64,000 bases of DNA from Bacillota bacterium (GTDB lineage: Bacteria > Bacillota > Clostridia > Lachnospirales > Lachnospiraceae), in contig JAUNDN010000002.1 in assembly GCA_030526045.1 (NCBI GenBank), positions 45,266 to 109,265 of the forward strand, written 5' to 3'. The position numbers and the translations under genes were made by a program. Of the stretch, positions 25,587 to 35,526 are shown in pieces (the first letter of the stretch is position 1; each line of letters begins with the position of its first letter). The notes under the pieces are model-generated. The model saw only the letters and a program-made list of their open reading frames with translations. It was not told where the DNA came from and made no database searches.

Positions 25587-28500
25587 CCTTCATTGCCTCA
25601 AGCAATTCTTCTGTTAAATTCAATAGCTTCTGTGCATCCTTCTCTACCATGCCGCATTTTTTATAGCGTTTCAAAAAGCACAGCATTTTATAATTAAATG
25701 TAAGCTTCTCCTGCTTCTTTAGAAGCTCCGGAATTTGCTGGGCCCGGATCTTTGCATCCGGCTTTAAGGTAAATCTGATTTCTCCGTTCTTTCCCTTCAC
25801 CTCTGTAATAAAAAGCTTATGTGCCTGCACACGGATCATGGAAATACGGAACAAATTCTGTACCGCCGCCGGTATTTCTCCAAAACGATCCAGAAGCTCA
25901 TCCTTCATATCATCACATTCTACCTGATTTTCCAGTCCTGCAATACGCTTGTAAATATCCAGCTTCTGAATTTCATTTACAATATAAGAAGGAGGAATAA
26001 ATGCGTCCACATCCAGATCTACCGTCGTGCCAAAGTCCTCGATGGTGCTGATTCCCTTCAGATTCTTCACCGCTTCGTTCAGCATTTTGCAGTACAAATC
26101 ATAGCCCACAGCCTGCATATGTCCATGCTGCTTTACACCCAGAAGATTACCTGCCCCGCGGATTTCAAGATCCCGCATGGCGATCTTAAATCCGCTTCCC
26201 AAATCCGTAAATTCCTTAATCGCAGAAAGGCGCTTTTCCGCAACCTCCTTCAGCATTTTATCTCTCTTGTACATCAAAAAAGCATAGGCTGTCCGGTTGC
26301 TTCTTCCCACCCGGCCTCTTAACTGATACAACTGGGAAAGTCCCATACTGTCTGAATCGTGAATGATCATGGTATTTACATTAGAGATATCCAGCCCCGT
26401 TTCAATGATCGTGGTAGATACAAGCACATCAATTTCTCCGTTGATGAAGTCATACATGATCCGCTCCAGTTCTCTCTCCTGCATCTGCCCATGCGCGAAA
26501 GCCACATTCGCCTCCGGTACCAATGCCTGAATAGAAGCTGCTACATCCGCAATATGATTCACTCTGTTATAGACATAGTAAACCTGACCATTCCTGGACA
26601 GCTCTCTGACAATTGCTTCCCGCACCATTTCTTCATTGTATTCCAGCACATAGGTCTGGATTGGCATCCTGTCACCGGGTGCTTCCTCAAGCACACTCAT
26701 ATCCCGAATTCCGATCAGGCTCATGTGAAGGGTTCTGGGAATGGGCGTTGCTGTCAATGTCAGTACATCGACATCCTCTTTCATTTTCTTGATCTTTTCT
26801 TTATGAGCAACCCCGAATCTCTGCTCCTCGTCAATGATCAACAGGCCCAGGTCCTTAAATACCACATCCTTTGAGAGAACCCTGTGCGTACCGATCACAA
26901 TATCCACAAATCCCTTTTTCAGGTCCTCCACAGTCTTCTTCTGTTCTGCACTTGTTCGGAACCGACAAAGCAGGTCCACTCTCACCGGAAAATCCTTCAT
27001 CCTCTGCACAAAGGTATTATAGTGCTGCTGCGCCAGAATCGTGGTAGGAACCAGATAAACGACCTGCTTTCCCTCCTGCACCGCTTTGAAGGCAGCTCTG
27101 ATGGCAATTTCCGTCTTGCCGTATCCCACATCACCGCAGATCAGGCGATCCATAATCTTGCTGCTCTCCATATCCTGCTTAGTAGCCGCAATTGCAGCAA
27201 GCTGATCCTCCGTCTCCTCAAAGGGAAACATTTCCTCAAATTCCTTTTGCCAGACTGTGTCCTTTCCGTACTGGAAACCATTTTTCTGCTGACGGATGGC
27301 ATAAAGCTCCACCAGATCCTTTGCCACTTCTCCTGTTGCCTCCCGGACCTTACTCTTGGTTTTATTCCATTCCTGAGTTCCAAGCTTGTTCAGTTTGGGA
27401 CGTTTTGCGTCTGCAGATGCATATTTCTGAATCACATCAAGACCGGTTGCCAGAACATAGAGATTCCCTCCATCCCGATATTCTATCTTGATATAATCCT
27501 TGACAACCTTCTCCACCTCTACCTTTTCAATTCCCCGGTAGATTCCAAGCCCATGGTTTTCATGAACCACATAATCCCCGATCTGCAGTTCATTGAAATC
27601 ATTAATCTTTCTCCCTTCATAGGTTTTTTTCTTTTTCTTCTTCTTTTTATCGGAACCGAAAATATCGCTTTCGGAGATCACTGCAAATTTAAGAAGGGGA
27701 TACTCGAAGCCCCTTAATACTCTTCCGTAAAAGGTCATGATCTCACCCGGTGCCACCTCTCTGTCCGGATCCTCGGAATAAAAGGCCGTAAGCTCATGAT
27801 CCCGCAGATCGGCGGCAAGTCTCTGTGCTCTGGTTCTCGAACCGGATAGCAGAAGTACCCGGAAGCCATTTTTCCGATAGCGTTTCAGATCCTGTACCAA
27901 TGCCTCAAAGCTATTATTATAAGAAGAAATGCTTTTTACCGAAATATCTGCTTTCTTCTCCGGCTTAAAAAGCGTGTTTTTCAATTCCAGCGCCGCAATT
28001 GTTACAACACGGCAGGTCTCCAGCTTAGCGGCTATCTGCTGCGTAGTATACAAAAGCTCCATCTGTCCCGGCAGGATATAGCCCTTTTCTACCCGGTGCA
28101 TCATGCTTTCCCTAAATTCCAGTTCCACCGCCTGCGCATGCTCCCGCACCCTCGCCGGTTCATCCACAAAAACGCACGTCTTATCCTTGTCAAACAGTTC
28201 CGTAAAGGACACGGTATCCTCATAAAAATAGTGTACATAGGCATCCAGATTGACCAGATTACGATACTCAAAAACCTGCTCCCCCAGTTCCTTCATCTGC
28301 ACATCTACCCTATGCGCTTCCTCGGTATGGAAATCCTTGCGCAGCTTTTCGGAAAAGCTCTCTGCCTCTTTTCTAATTTTCTCCATCCCTTTTTGCATCT
28401 GACTGTCTGAAAGCAGCATTTCACTTGCGGGATAGATCGTAATGCCGGAAAGCTTTTCCACCGACCGCTGGCTTAATACATCAAAACTGCGGATAGATTC

Positions 28501-29094
28501 CACTTCATCTCCCCACAGTTCAATACGATAAGGATTTTCCTCCGTCAGATCGAAGATATCCACAATGCCACCACGGATACTGAACTGTCCCGGTGCTTCC
28601 ACCTGATAGTTCTTTTCATATCCCATTTCCACTAATTTTTCTGCCAGTTTCCGCTCATCCACAGAAGTTTTTCCATCAATTTTGAGCAGGTGCTGCTGCC
28701 ACGTGGAAAGTGGAATCTGGGGCGTCATCAGACCGCTGAAGGTAGTGATCACCGTAACCGGCTTTCCCTCCAGCATGCGGCGCAGGCATTTGATTCTTTC
28801 TTTTACCAGCTGGTTACCGTGAATATCTGCCTGATAAAAAATTAAATCCTTGGACGGATAAGCCATTACATTTCTGTCATAGAAGCGGTAATCCTCCATA
28901 AGCTCCTTCACGCGAAGGTCACTGAAGGTCACAATCAGCTTATTTTGAAAACCTTCTCCCACCCCATAGATCATGTGGAGTTTCTGCGATTCCACGCAAC
29001 CTGTAAGGCTGACACAGGTGTGTTCCTTTTTCAGCTGCTTTTTTAGTTCTTCAAGCTCTCCCAGTTCCTCAAGGGGTGCCGTCAATGCCCTCAT
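25573..29094 (-). CDS. mfd: Transcription-repair coupling factor
   Basis: 1173 residues, full length. UvrB-like N-terminal domains (VSLTGCVESQKLHMIYG, FSIRGGIVDIFD), the RNA-polymerase-interacting domain (GDYVVHENHGLGIYRGIEK), and an SF2 translocase with Walker A GDVGYGKTEIAIRA, DEEQRFG box and STTIIETGLDI, then the C-terminal TRCF domain. It removes stalled RNA polymerase at lesions and recruits UvrA. Between the second and third parts is a run of eight lysines (codons around 27624-27647), a low-complexity linker. The start overlaps the end of pth by 26 bp, so the two are coupled. Confidence 0.96.
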   Translation of the reverse strand: MRALTAPLEELGELEELKKQLKKEHTCVSLTGCVESQKLHMIYGVGEGFQNKLIVTFSDLRVKELMEDYRFYDRNVMAYPSKDLIFYQADIHGNQLVKERIKCLRRMLEGKPVTVITTFSGLMTPQIPLSTWQQHLLKIDGKTSVDERKLAEKLVEMGYEKNYQVEAPGQFSIRGGIVDIFDLTEENPYRIELWGDEVESIRSFDVLSQRSVEKLSGITIYPASEMLLSDSQMQKGMEKIRKEAESFSEKLRKDFHTEEAHRVDVQMKELGEQVFEYRNLVNLDAYVHYFYEDTVSFTELFDKDKTCVFVDEPARVREHAQAVELEFRESMMHRVEKGYILPGQMELLYTTQQIAAKLETCRVVTIAALELKNTLFKPEKKADISVKSISSYNNSFEALVQDLKRYRKNGFRVLLLSGSRTRAQRLAADLRDHELTAFYSEDPDREVAPGEIMTFYGRVLRGFEYPLLKFAVISESDIFGSDKKKKKKKKTYEGRKINDFNELQIGDYVVHENHGLGIYRGIEKVEVEKVVKDYIKIEYRDGGNLYVLATGLDVIQKYASADAKRPKLNKLGTQEWNKTKSKVREATGEVAKDLVELYAIRQQKNGFQYGKDTVWQKEFEEMFPFEETEDQLAAIAATKQDMESSKIMDRLICGDVGYGKTEIAIRAAFKAVQEGKQVVYLVPTTILAQQHYNTFVQRMKDFPVRVDLLCRFRTSAEQKKTVEDLKKGFVDIVIGTHRVLSKDVVFKDLGLLIIDEEQRFGVAHKEKIKKMKEDVDVLTLTATPIPRTLHMSLIGIRDMSVLEEAPGDRMPIQTYVLEYNEEMVREAIVRELSRNGQVYYVYNRVNHIADVAASIQALVPEANVAFAHGQMQERELERIMYDFINGEIDVLVSTTIIETGLDISNVNTMIIHDSDSMGLSQLYQLRGRVGRSNRTAYAFLMYKRDKMLKEVAEKRLSAIKEFTDLGSGFKIAMRDLEIRGAGNLLGVKQHGHMQAVGYDLYCKMLNEAVKNLKGISTIEDFGTTVDLDVDAFIPPSYIVNEIQKLDIYKRIAGLENQVECDDMKDELLDRFGEIPAAVQNLFRISMIRVQAHKLFITEVKGKNGEIRFTLKPDAKIRAQQIPELLKKQEKLTFNYKMLCFLKRYKKCGMVEKDAQKLLNLTEELLEAMKEELL

Positions 29095-29686
29095 GTGAAA
29101 TATCCCTTTCCTGAATCATTTTCTTACGGTTGAATTCATTCATCGCCCGATCAACATCGCCCTCCAGCATCATTGTGGCGGCTTTCATTGCCTTTTCAAC
29201 ACCTTCCCTGATAAGAGGCTGTTCCTCTTTTGAAAAATGCCCCAGAACATAATCTGCAAGATCATAGCCCGCCGGCTTTTCGCCTACGCCGATCCGGATC
29301 CTCTGAAATTCTTCACTTCCCAAATGTTGAATAATATTTTTAAGACCGTTGTGTCCGCCGGCACTTCCCTTCTTCCTTACCCGTATCTGTCCCGGCGGCA
29401 GACTGATATCATCTGAAATTACAATCAGCTCCGTGCTCACATCAATTTTATAATAATCAACGATCGGTCTGATACTTTCTCCACTCAAATTCATAAATGT
29501 AAGCGGCTTTACCAAAATAACCTTCTGCCCGTTTATCATGCCCTTTCCCGTAAGCGCCTTATGCTTCATGTCCATAACCGAGATATTGTATTGATCCGCC
29601 AATGCATCAATCAATGCAAATCCGATATTATGTCTTGTATTATCATATTCCCTTTTGGGATTTCCAAGTCCTGCTATAATATACAT
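29069..29686 (-). CDS. pth: Peptidyl-tRNA hydrolase
   Basis: 205 residues. IAGLGNPKREYDNTRHNIGF holds the catalytic His; VKPLTFMNLSG and SDDISLPPG, RKKGSAGGHNGLKNII complete the active site. It frees tRNA from peptidyl-tRNA that has dropped off ribosomes. The pth-mfd order is common in Firmicutes. Confidence 0.96.
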   Translation of the reverse strand: MYIIAGLGNPKREYDNTRHNIGFALIDALADQYNISVMDMKHKALTGKGMINGQKVILVKPLTFMNLSGESIRPIVDYYKIDVSTELIVISDDISLPPGQIRVRKKGSAGGHNGLKNIIQHLGSEEFQRIRIGVGEKPAGYDLADYVLGHFSKEEQPLIREGVEKAMKAATMMLEGDVDRAMNEFNRKKMIQERDISHEGIDGTP

Positions 29687-29731
29687 TTTTAAGCCCTGAT
29701 CTTTCTAAAAAATTTACAGAATCATCATACT

Positions 29732-29765
29732 AAAAAAGAGACTGCTTTTCAAGTAAAGCAGCCTC
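29732..29765 (-). terminator. Intrinsic terminator of spoVG
   Basis: Minus strand GAGGCTGCTTT (29765-29755), loop, AAAGCAGTCTC (29748-29738) and six T. It separates spoVG from pth. Confidence 0.85.
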
Positions 29766-29778
29766 TTCCTCATGATTC

Positions 29779-30051
29779 CTATTCTTCATCCGGCTCAAGG
29801 AGCGCTTTCCGGTAGCTATTAAGAATCGTGTCCTGTATCCGTTCTCTTGTGGATGAATTGATGGGATGGGCAATGTCCCTGTACTCTCCGTCAGTTGCCT
29901 TTTTGCTCGGCATCGCGATGAATAACCCCTTATCGCCTTCTATAACCTTAATGTCATGAATGACGAATTCATCGTCAAGCGTGATGGAGACAATTGCTCT
30001 CATCTTTCCCTCTTTTGTGATTTTCCTCACCCGTACATCCGTAATTTGCAT
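29779..30051 (-). CDS. spoVG: Septation/sporulation regulator SpoVG
   Basis: 90 residues from ATG 30051, which has GGGGGA at eight bases; the track-long reading from the ATG at 30057 would put the start on the ribosome site. [36 protein letters not shown] and [18 protein letters not shown] match SpoVG throughout. It is a small RNA/DNA-binding protein that affects asymmetric septation and many virulence and stationary-phase genes. It lies 27 bp downstream of glgD. Confidence 0.95.
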   Translation of the reverse strand: MQITDVRVRKITKEGKMRAIVSITLDDEFVIHDIKVIEGDKGLFIAMPSKKATDGEYRDIAHPINSSTRERIQDTILNSYRKALLEPDEE

Positions 30052-30078
30052 TTTCATTCCCCCTTAGTTGTATTCCGC

Positions 30079-31197
30079 TTAAATCACATATCTGTCATTT
30101 CTTTCTACTACAATCTTGATGCCATCCGTACCCGCATGATAGGAGTTTGCACGGATCGTATCCCGGCTCTCTACAATACAATTCTCAATATGTGTATTAT
30201 CACCGATATAAACATCATTCAAAATAATAGAATTCTTAATATAACAGTTATTTCCGATGTATGTTTTCTTGAAGATCACAGAATCCTCTACCGTACCGTT
30301 AACAATACATCCGCTGGAAATCAGGCTGTTTTTGATATGTGCCCCCACATTATACTTAGCAGGAGGAAGATCATCCACCTTGGAATAAATGTCCGGATAC
30401 TGTTTAAAGAAGTAATTTCTGATATCTGCATTGAGGAAATCCATGTTGGTGCTGAAGTAATCCTCCACCGTAGCAATATTTCTCCAGTAATCCTGAAGCT
30501 TATAGCCATAAATTCTCTTCATATTCTTGTAACGGATAAGGATGTCCTTAACGAAATCGTATCTGTCTTCTTCCGCACACTTCTCAATCATCTCAATGAG
30601 CTGCCTTCTTCTGACAACATAGATACCACATGAAATGGTATTGGATTTTGCCACTACAGGCTTCTCTTCAAATTCCTCTATACGGCTGTCCTCATTCATC
30701 TTAATGGTACCGAAACGGTCTACATTTACCTCCGGTCCCATATCCTTGCACACAACCGTAATGTCAGCTTTCTTGGCGATATGATACTCCAGCACCTTAT
30801 TGTAATCCATCTTATAAACGCAGTCACCGGAAGCAATTACCACATAAGGTTCATGGCTGTTCTTCAGGAAAGACAGGTTCTGGGCAATGGCGTCTGCCGT
30901 TCCTCTGTACCAGAAGTTGCTCTCTGCGGTCACTGCCGGTGTAAATACATAAAGACCACCCTGCTTACGTCCGAAATCCCACCACTTGGAGGAACTTAAA
31001 TGTTCATTCAGGCTTCTTGCATTATACTGTGTAAATACAGCCACCTTCTGAATATGAGAATTGGACATGTTACTGAGTGCAAAGTCAATGCTGCGATAGC
31101 TTCCTGCAATAGGCATTGCACATACGGCCCTCTTTTGGGAGAGTTCCTTCATTCTGAAACTGTTTCCACCTGCTAATACTATACCGATTGCTCTCAC
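30079..31197 (-). CDS. glgD: Glucose-1-phosphate adenylyltransferase subunit GlgD
   Basis: 372 residues: nucleotidyltransferase domain (1-230) followed by left-handed beta-helix repeats ([18 protein letters not shown]). The signature of GlgC at the start (GGxGxRL) is degenerate here: [16 protein letters not shown], consistent with the regulatory subunit of Firmicute GlgC/GlgD heteromers. Starts with GTG overlapping the glgC stop (GTGA). Confidence 0.93.
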   Translation of the reverse strand: MRAIGIVLAGGNSFRMKELSQKRAVCAMPIAGSYRSIDFALSNMSNSHIQKVAVFTQYNARSLNEHLSSSKWWDFGRKQGGLYVFTPAVTAESNFWYRGTADAIAQNLSFLKNSHEPYVVIASGDCVYKMDYNKVLEYHIAKKADITVVCKDMGPEVNVDRFGTIKMNEDSRIEEFEEKPVVAKSNTISCGIYVVRRRQLIEMIEKCAEEDRYDFVKDILIRYKNMKRIYGYKLQDYWRNIATVEDYFSTNMDFLNADIRNYFFKQYPDIYSKVDDLPPAKYNVGAHIKNSLISSGCIVNGTVEDSVIFKKTYIGNNCYIKNSIILNDVYIGDNTHIENCIVESRDTIRANSYHAGTDGIKIVVERNDRYVI

Positions 31198-32468
31198 TTG
31201 TCGTCACCTGCCTTAATTAATGTTTTTCCGCTTGCAAGATATTTATCCTTAAAGTCATCTTCTGTTGTAATGCCGAATATGCAGGAGTTCTTACCTACCG
31301 TAATACCGTCAGGGATCACGCTTCTTTCACCGATTGTGACAATACCGTTATTATAGATATTAGGATCTGTCTCATTGGGAGCCTCTTCCCCGATACCCAG
31401 CTTCACATAATTTCCGATATTCACGTTTTCTGCAACAATTGCCTTATAAAGCTCACAATTATCGCCAATCACCGTATTATTCATAATAATGGAATCACGC
31501 ACTATGGTATCTTTACCGATCGTAACACCGCAGCCAATGACAGAATTGTAAACCTTGCCGTAAACCTCGGAGCCTTCTCCGATAATGCTGCGTTCCACAA
31601 CCGTATTATCAGCAATGTACTGTGGCGGAAGGATCTCGCTCCTTGTATAGATCTTCCAATATTCTTCATACAGGTTAAATTCAGGAACAATGTCAATCAG
31701 TTCCATGTTTGCCTGCCAGTAGGAATTCAAGGTTCCTACATCCTTCCAGTAGCCTGTGAACTCATATGCATAAAGAGGTTCTCCCTTGCTGTGACAATAA
31801 GGAATGACATGTTTACCAAAATCAAGTCCCGGCTGCTCTGCATTTGCCAAAAGTGCTTCCTTAAGCGATTTCCAATTGAATATGTAAATTCCCATAGATG
31901 CCAGATTGCTTCTGGGATTTGCCGGTTTTTCTTCAAAATCCGTTATCTTTCTGTTTTCATCGGTAATCATAATACCGAAACGCTTTGCTTCCTCCATCGG
32001 AACAGGCATAACCGCAATTGTCACATCAGCGCCTTTTTCCTTATGGAAATCAAGCATAACTTCATAATCCATCTTATAGATATGATCTCCCGAAAGGATC
32101 AGAACATATTCCGGATTAAAGCTCTCCATATAGTCCAGATTCTGATAAATTGCATTCGCAGTACCCGTGTACCACTCACTGTTTGTACTCTTTTCATAGG
32201 GAGGAAGTACTGTCACACCGCCGATATTTCTATCCAGATCCCACGGAATACCGATACCGATATGCGTATTCAGTCTGAGCGGCTGATACTGTGTCAGCAC
32301 GCCCACCGTATCAACTCCCGAGTTGATACAGTTGCTTAACGGGAAATCAATAATGCGGTACTTTCCCCCAAAAGATACCGCCGGCTTAGCTACCTTGGAT
32401 GTAAGCACTCCAAGTCTGCTTCCCTGACCACCTGCCAGCAACATGGCAATCATTTCCTTCTTAATCAT
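31194..32468 (-). CDS. glgC: Glucose-1-phosphate adenylyltransferase GlgC
   Basis: 424 residues. [20 protein letters not shown] is the intact active-site loop; [11 protein letters not shown] and [11 protein letters not shown] follow and the C-terminal beta-helix covers about 290-400. Makes ADP-glucose for glycogen. ATG 32468 has AGAGGTGA upstream. Glycogen phosphorylase is encoded 25 kb away at 57.9-60.4 kb. Confidence 0.96.
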   Translation of the reverse strand: MIKKEMIAMLLAGGQGSRLGVLTSKVAKPAVSFGGKYRIIDFPLSNCINSGVDTVGVLTQYQPLRLNTHIGIGIPWDLDRNIGGVTVLPPYEKSTNSEWYTGTANAIYQNLDYMESFNPEYVLILSGDHIYKMDYEVMLDFHKEKGADVTIAVMPVPMEEAKRFGIMITDENRKITDFEEKPANPRSNLASMGIYIFNWKSLKEALLANAEQPGLDFGKHVIPYCHSKGEPLYAYEFTGYWKDVGTLNSYWQANMELIDIVPEFNLYEEYWKIYTRSEILPPQYIADNTVVERSIIGEGSEVYGKVYNSVIGCGVTIGKDTIVRDSIIMNNTVIGDNCELYKAIVAENVNIGNYVKLGIGEEAPNETDPNIYNNGIVTIGERSVIPDGITVGKNSCIFGITTEDDFKDKYLASGKTLIKAGDDK

Positions 32469-32537
32469 GTCATCACCTCTTACAAGTAATTTTGTACTTT
32501 ATTTTTGATACAGGTACCAATCATAAAATGTATGAAT

Positions 32538-32566
32538 AGTATACCATATATTTACCGAAAAGTGAA
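32538..32566 (-). promoter_or_regulatory. Sigma-A promoter of glgC-glgD
   Basis: Minus strand TTCACT (32566-32561), 17 bp, TATACT (32543-32538), 70 bp before glgC. Confidence 0.65.
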
Positions 32567-32571
32567 TATTT

Positions 32572-32661
32572 TTTACAATTTTATTCATACTTTTTATTAG
32601 TTTTATGTAAATTTTTTACAATATTTTACATTTGTAAAGTAATTTGCATCGGCAATTTACA
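32572..32661. promoter_or_regulatory. TTTACA-rich region between glgC and murC
   Basis: The 328-bp divergent gap (32469-32796) is very A+T-rich. Between the two promoters, TTTACA occurs at 32572, 32615, 32625 and 32656, and TTTACATTTGTAAA (32625-32638) is a perfect palindrome. It may be a regulator site; spacing is not the 11 bp of a Pho box. No gene is seen in this gap. Confidence 0.3.
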
Positions 32662-32712
32662 ACATTTTGTGTGTGTACTTTTTCGATGCTGCTTATTTTG
32701 TTTAAAAAGCCA

Positions 32713-32741
32713 TTGGTTTTTATTGTGTAATTATATATAAT
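32713..32741 (+). promoter_or_regulatory. Sigma-A promoter of murC
   Basis: TTGGTT (32713-32718), 17 bp, TATAAT (32736-32741), 55 bp before murC. Confidence 0.7.
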
Positions 32742-32796
32742 TATGCTAAGACTGTATTAAGAAAAATATTATCAAAATGATTATGCGGAGGTTTCC

Positions 32797-34176
32797 ATGT
32801 ACCAGATTGACTTTGATCATCCTATTCACATACATTTTATCGGGATCGGCGGCATCAGTATGAGCGGACTTGCCGAAATTCTTCTCGAGGAAGGCTTTCG
32901 TGTATCCGGTTCCGATGCAAAGGTTTCCCCGCTGACTGAGCACTTGAGCCAAAAGGGTGCCGTTATTTACTATGGGCAGAAAGCCGAAAATATAAAGTCT
33001 GATGTGGATCTGGTAGTTTACACCAGTGCCATTCATCCCGACAACCCGGAATATGCTGCCATGTGTGAAAAAGGCATCCCGTCCCTCTCAAGAGCACAGC
33101 TCTTAGGTCAGATCATGAAAAATTATAAGCTTCCTGTTGCGGTTGCTGGAACTCACGGGAAAACTACAACCACCTCCATGATTTCCGAAATTCTCTTAAA
33201 GGCCGAAGCTGATCCCACACTATCCGTAGGAGGCATATTAAAATCTATCGGCGGAAATATCCGTATCGGTCATTCGGACTACTTCGTCACAGAGGCCTGT
33301 GAATACACCAACAGCTTTTTAAGCTTTTTCCCCAAAATCGGTATTATCCTAAATGTGGAGGAAGATCATCTGGATTTTTTCAAGGACATTCATGATATCC
33401 GCAATTCCTTCCATCGCTTTGCCGCACTCCTTCCCGCTGACGGTACTCTGATCGTTAACGGTGAAATTCCGGAGCTTCATACCATCACGGACTGTCTTAA
33501 TTGCCGTGTTATCACCTACGGTGGCTGCGCCCTTTATGATTATTATGCCGAAGACATCACCTACTCTGATACAGGTTGCGCCAGCTTCCGCCTGTGTCGG
33601 AAGGACGGAACAGACCTTCCTGTCACCTTAGGGGTTCCCGGTGAGCACAATATCTATAACGCTATGGCAGCCATCGCCCTTGCCGATCTTTTTGCCATTG
33701 ATTCTTCAAAGATACAAGGAGCACTTGCGGATTTTCACGGAACAGACCGTCGTTTTGAATACAAAGGTGAAGTGAACGGATTTACCATAATAGATGATTA
33801 TGCACATCACCCCACGGAAATTACCGCAACCTTACACGCTGCAGCAAATTATCCTCATAAGACGTTATGGTGCGTCTTCCAGCCGCATACCTTTACCCGC
33901 ACCAAAGCGTTTATGACCGAATTTGCCAATGCGCTGTCACTTGCTGACAATGTTATTCTTGCGGATATCTATCCTGCAAGAGAAACAGATAATCTTGGAA
34001 TCAGCTCCGAAACTCTTCAGGGAGAAATACAAAAGCTCGGAAAAACCTGCTACTACTTTCCCTCTTTTGATGAAATAGAAAAATTTATTTTGAAAAATTG
34101 TCAGCCCGGTGACTTGTTGATAACTATGGGAGCCGGAGATATTGTAAATATCGGAGAAAATCTACTTAAGAAATAA
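32797..34176 (+). CDS. murC: UDP-N-acetylmuramate-L-alanine ligase
   Basis: 459 residues. HFIGIGGISMSGLAEIL is the N-terminal UDP-sugar domain, AGTHGKTTTTSMIS the ATP P-loop, and EACEYTNSFLSFFPKIGIILN and DDYAHHPTEI are MurC signatures. Adds the first residue of the peptidoglycan stem peptide. GGAGG ribosome site. Confidence 0.97.
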   Translation: MYQIDFDHPIHIHFIGIGGISMSGLAEILLEEGFRVSGSDAKVSPLTEHLSQKGAVIYYGQKAENIKSDVDLVVYTSAIHPDNPEYAAMCEKGIPSLSRAQLLGQIMKNYKLPVAVAGTHGKTTTTSMISEILLKAEADPTLSVGGILKSIGGNIRIGHSDYFVTEACEYTNSFLSFFPKIGIILNVEEDHLDFFKDIHDIRNSFHRFAALLPADGTLIVNGEIPELHTITDCLNCRVITYGGCALYDYYAEDITYSDTGCASFRLCRKDGTDLPVTLGVPGEHNIYNAMAAIALADLFAIDSSKIQGALADFHGTDRRFEYKGEVNGFTIIDDYAHHPTEITATLHAAANYPHKTLWCVFQPHTFTRTKAFMTEFANALSLADNVILADIYPARETDNLGISSETLQGEIQKLGKTCYYFPSFDEIEKFILKNCQPGDLLITMGAGDIVNIGENLLKK

Positions 34177-34335
34177 TTATCCACAATATCCACATTTTTT
34201 ATGCGAAAGGACGCACACAAAATATGTGGATATTTTTTTCGCAAAGCGCATACCATTTTTCCAGTATTTTGCAGTTGATCCCTGCTCCGGATGCTTTTGA
34301 AAAAGAAAATATCCACATTATCCACACTATCCACA
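34177..34335. promoter_or_regulatory. DnaA-box cluster upstream of the helicase-loader genes
   Basis: Six 9-mers match TTATCCACA with at most one change. Plus strand: TTATCCACA 34177-34185 and ATATCCACA 34186-34194, then ATATCCACA 34309-34317, TTATCCACA 34318-34326 and CTATCCACA 34327-34335; minus strand: ATATCCACA at 34233-34225. Two and three of them abut head to tail without spacer. The next two genes code for DnaD- and DnaI-type replication initiation proteins. This gap (34177-34459) holds no gene. Autoregulation by DnaA or DnaA titration is inferred. Confidence 0.75.
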
Positions 34336-34402
34336 AATACCGCAAACCCTTGTAAATACTGGACTTGTAGGAATTTTTCCTATTTCATTTTGAGAATCCT
34401 TG

Positions 34403-34411
34403 TGTTATAAT
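34403..34411 (+). promoter_or_regulatory. Extended -10 promoter of the DnaD-like gene
   Basis: TGTTATAAT (34403-34411), a TGn-TATAAT element with a poor -35, 49 bp before the gene and 68 bp after the last DnaA box. Confidence 0.55.
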
Positions 34412-34459
34412 TCATTTTGCTTTGATTCGTGTAAATAAGATAAGGTCAGGTGAAATTCC

Positions 34460-35503
34460 ATGGGTAGCTTCAAGATTTATCAGCGCAATTGTGCTGATGT
34501 TACGGTTGTGTCCAATTTATTTATTGATGAACATATGAAGGATGCAAACGATGCGCAGCTTAAAATCTATCTGTATCTGCTCCGTATGATGAGTGCAGGT
34601 CTTACTACGAGCATTTCTGATATTGCGGACAAGTTTAACCATACAGAGAAGGATGTTGTGCGTGCACTGAAATACTGGGAGAAATGTCGTCTTCTTTCTT
34701 TGGAATATGATGATGCCAAAAACCTCTCCGGTATCCAGCTTCTTGATCCTTCCCGAAAAGCAGGCGGAGAAATTGTGTCCCTTGCTCCCGTTGTGCAGCT
34801 TCCTGCAAAGACAGAGGCTCCTGCGGCTAAGAACGACTTCTCCAAGCCTTCTTATACCTTAGACCAATTAAAGGAATTCAAGAATAATGAGGAAACCTCT
34901 CAAATTCTTTTTGTTGCGGAGCAGTATATCGGCAGACCTTTAAGTGCTTCCGAAATTAAGACAATTCTTTTCTTTACAGACAAGCTTGGTTTTTCGGAGG
35001 ATCTTATCGACTATCTGATTCAATACTGTGTAGACAGAGGGAAAAAGGATTTCCGGTACATAGAAAAGGTGGCAATCAGCTGGGCAGAAGCCGGAATCAC
35101 CACTCCGAAACAGGCCGCAAAGGCAGCCACCAAATATGATAAAAATGTCTATGATATCATGAAAGCACTTGGCAAATCGGGTACTCCCACCAAGGCAGAG
35201 GCTGATTATGCCATTAAGTGGATCAAGGAATACGGATTTGCACAGGATATTATTTTAGAAGCCTGCAACCGCACCGTTATGGCCACAGACAAGCATCGCT
35301 TTGAGTATGCCGACAGCATTCTTACAAGCTGGCACAAAAAGCAGGTGCGTCACAAAAATGATATCCTCGCGCTGGACGAAGCCTATGCCCACAGTAAGAA
35401 CACTGCCCCCAAGACAGTTTCCACAGCAGCCAGGGCATTCAATCAGTTCCCTCAGCGCAGTTACGATTTTGATGCACTTGAAAAAGAAATTCTAAGTAAT
35501 TAG
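34460..35503 (+). CDS. DnaD-domain replication protein
   Basis: 347 residues. The N-terminal third is a winged helix (KIYLYLLRMMSAGLTTSISDIADKFNHTEKDVVRALKYWE). Two DnaD/DnaB_2 helical domains follow (about 140-205 and 228-290); the repeat is visible in FVAEQYIGRPLSASEIKTILFFTDKLGFSEDLI...YIEKVAISWAEAGI and ...TKAEADYAIKWIKEYGFAQDII...ADSILTSWHKKQV. Two domains resemble DnaB of Bacillus more than DnaD. The protein would help load replicative helicase at origin or restart sites with the ATPase coded next. Confidence 0.88.
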   Translation: MGSFKIYQRNCADVTVVSNLFIDEHMKDANDAQLKIYLYLLRMMSAGLTTSISDIADKFNHTEKDVVRALKYWEKCRLLSLEYDDAKNLSGIQLLDPSRKAGGEIVSLAPVVQLPAKTEAPAAKNDFSKPSYTLDQLKEFKNNEETSQILFVAEQYIGRPLSASEIKTILFFTDKLGFSEDLIDYLIQYCVDRGKKDFRYIEKVAISWAEAGITTPKQAAKAATKYDKNVYDIMKALGKSGTPTKAEADYAIKWIKEYGFAQDIILEACNRTVMATDKHRFEYADSILTSWHKKQVRHKNDILALDEAYAHSKNTAPKTVSTAARAFNQFPQRSYDFDALEKEILSN

Positions 35504-35526
35504 GAAGCAAATAAAGGAGACATACC

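Noticed and set aside
27624-27647. Lysine run in Mfd as a frameshift site
   Set aside because: The frame continues with conserved Mfd sequence on both sides, so the A-rich run is coding low-complexity linker.
26884-27717. 277-codon plus-strand frame opposite mfd
   Set aside because: Antisense to conserved Mfd helicase motifs; no start signals.
34177-34335. DnaA boxes as the chromosomal origin
   Set aside because: No dnaA, dnaN, recF, gyrB or rpmH nearby and no clear AT-rich unwinding trios next to the boxes; a regulatory or titration site fits better.
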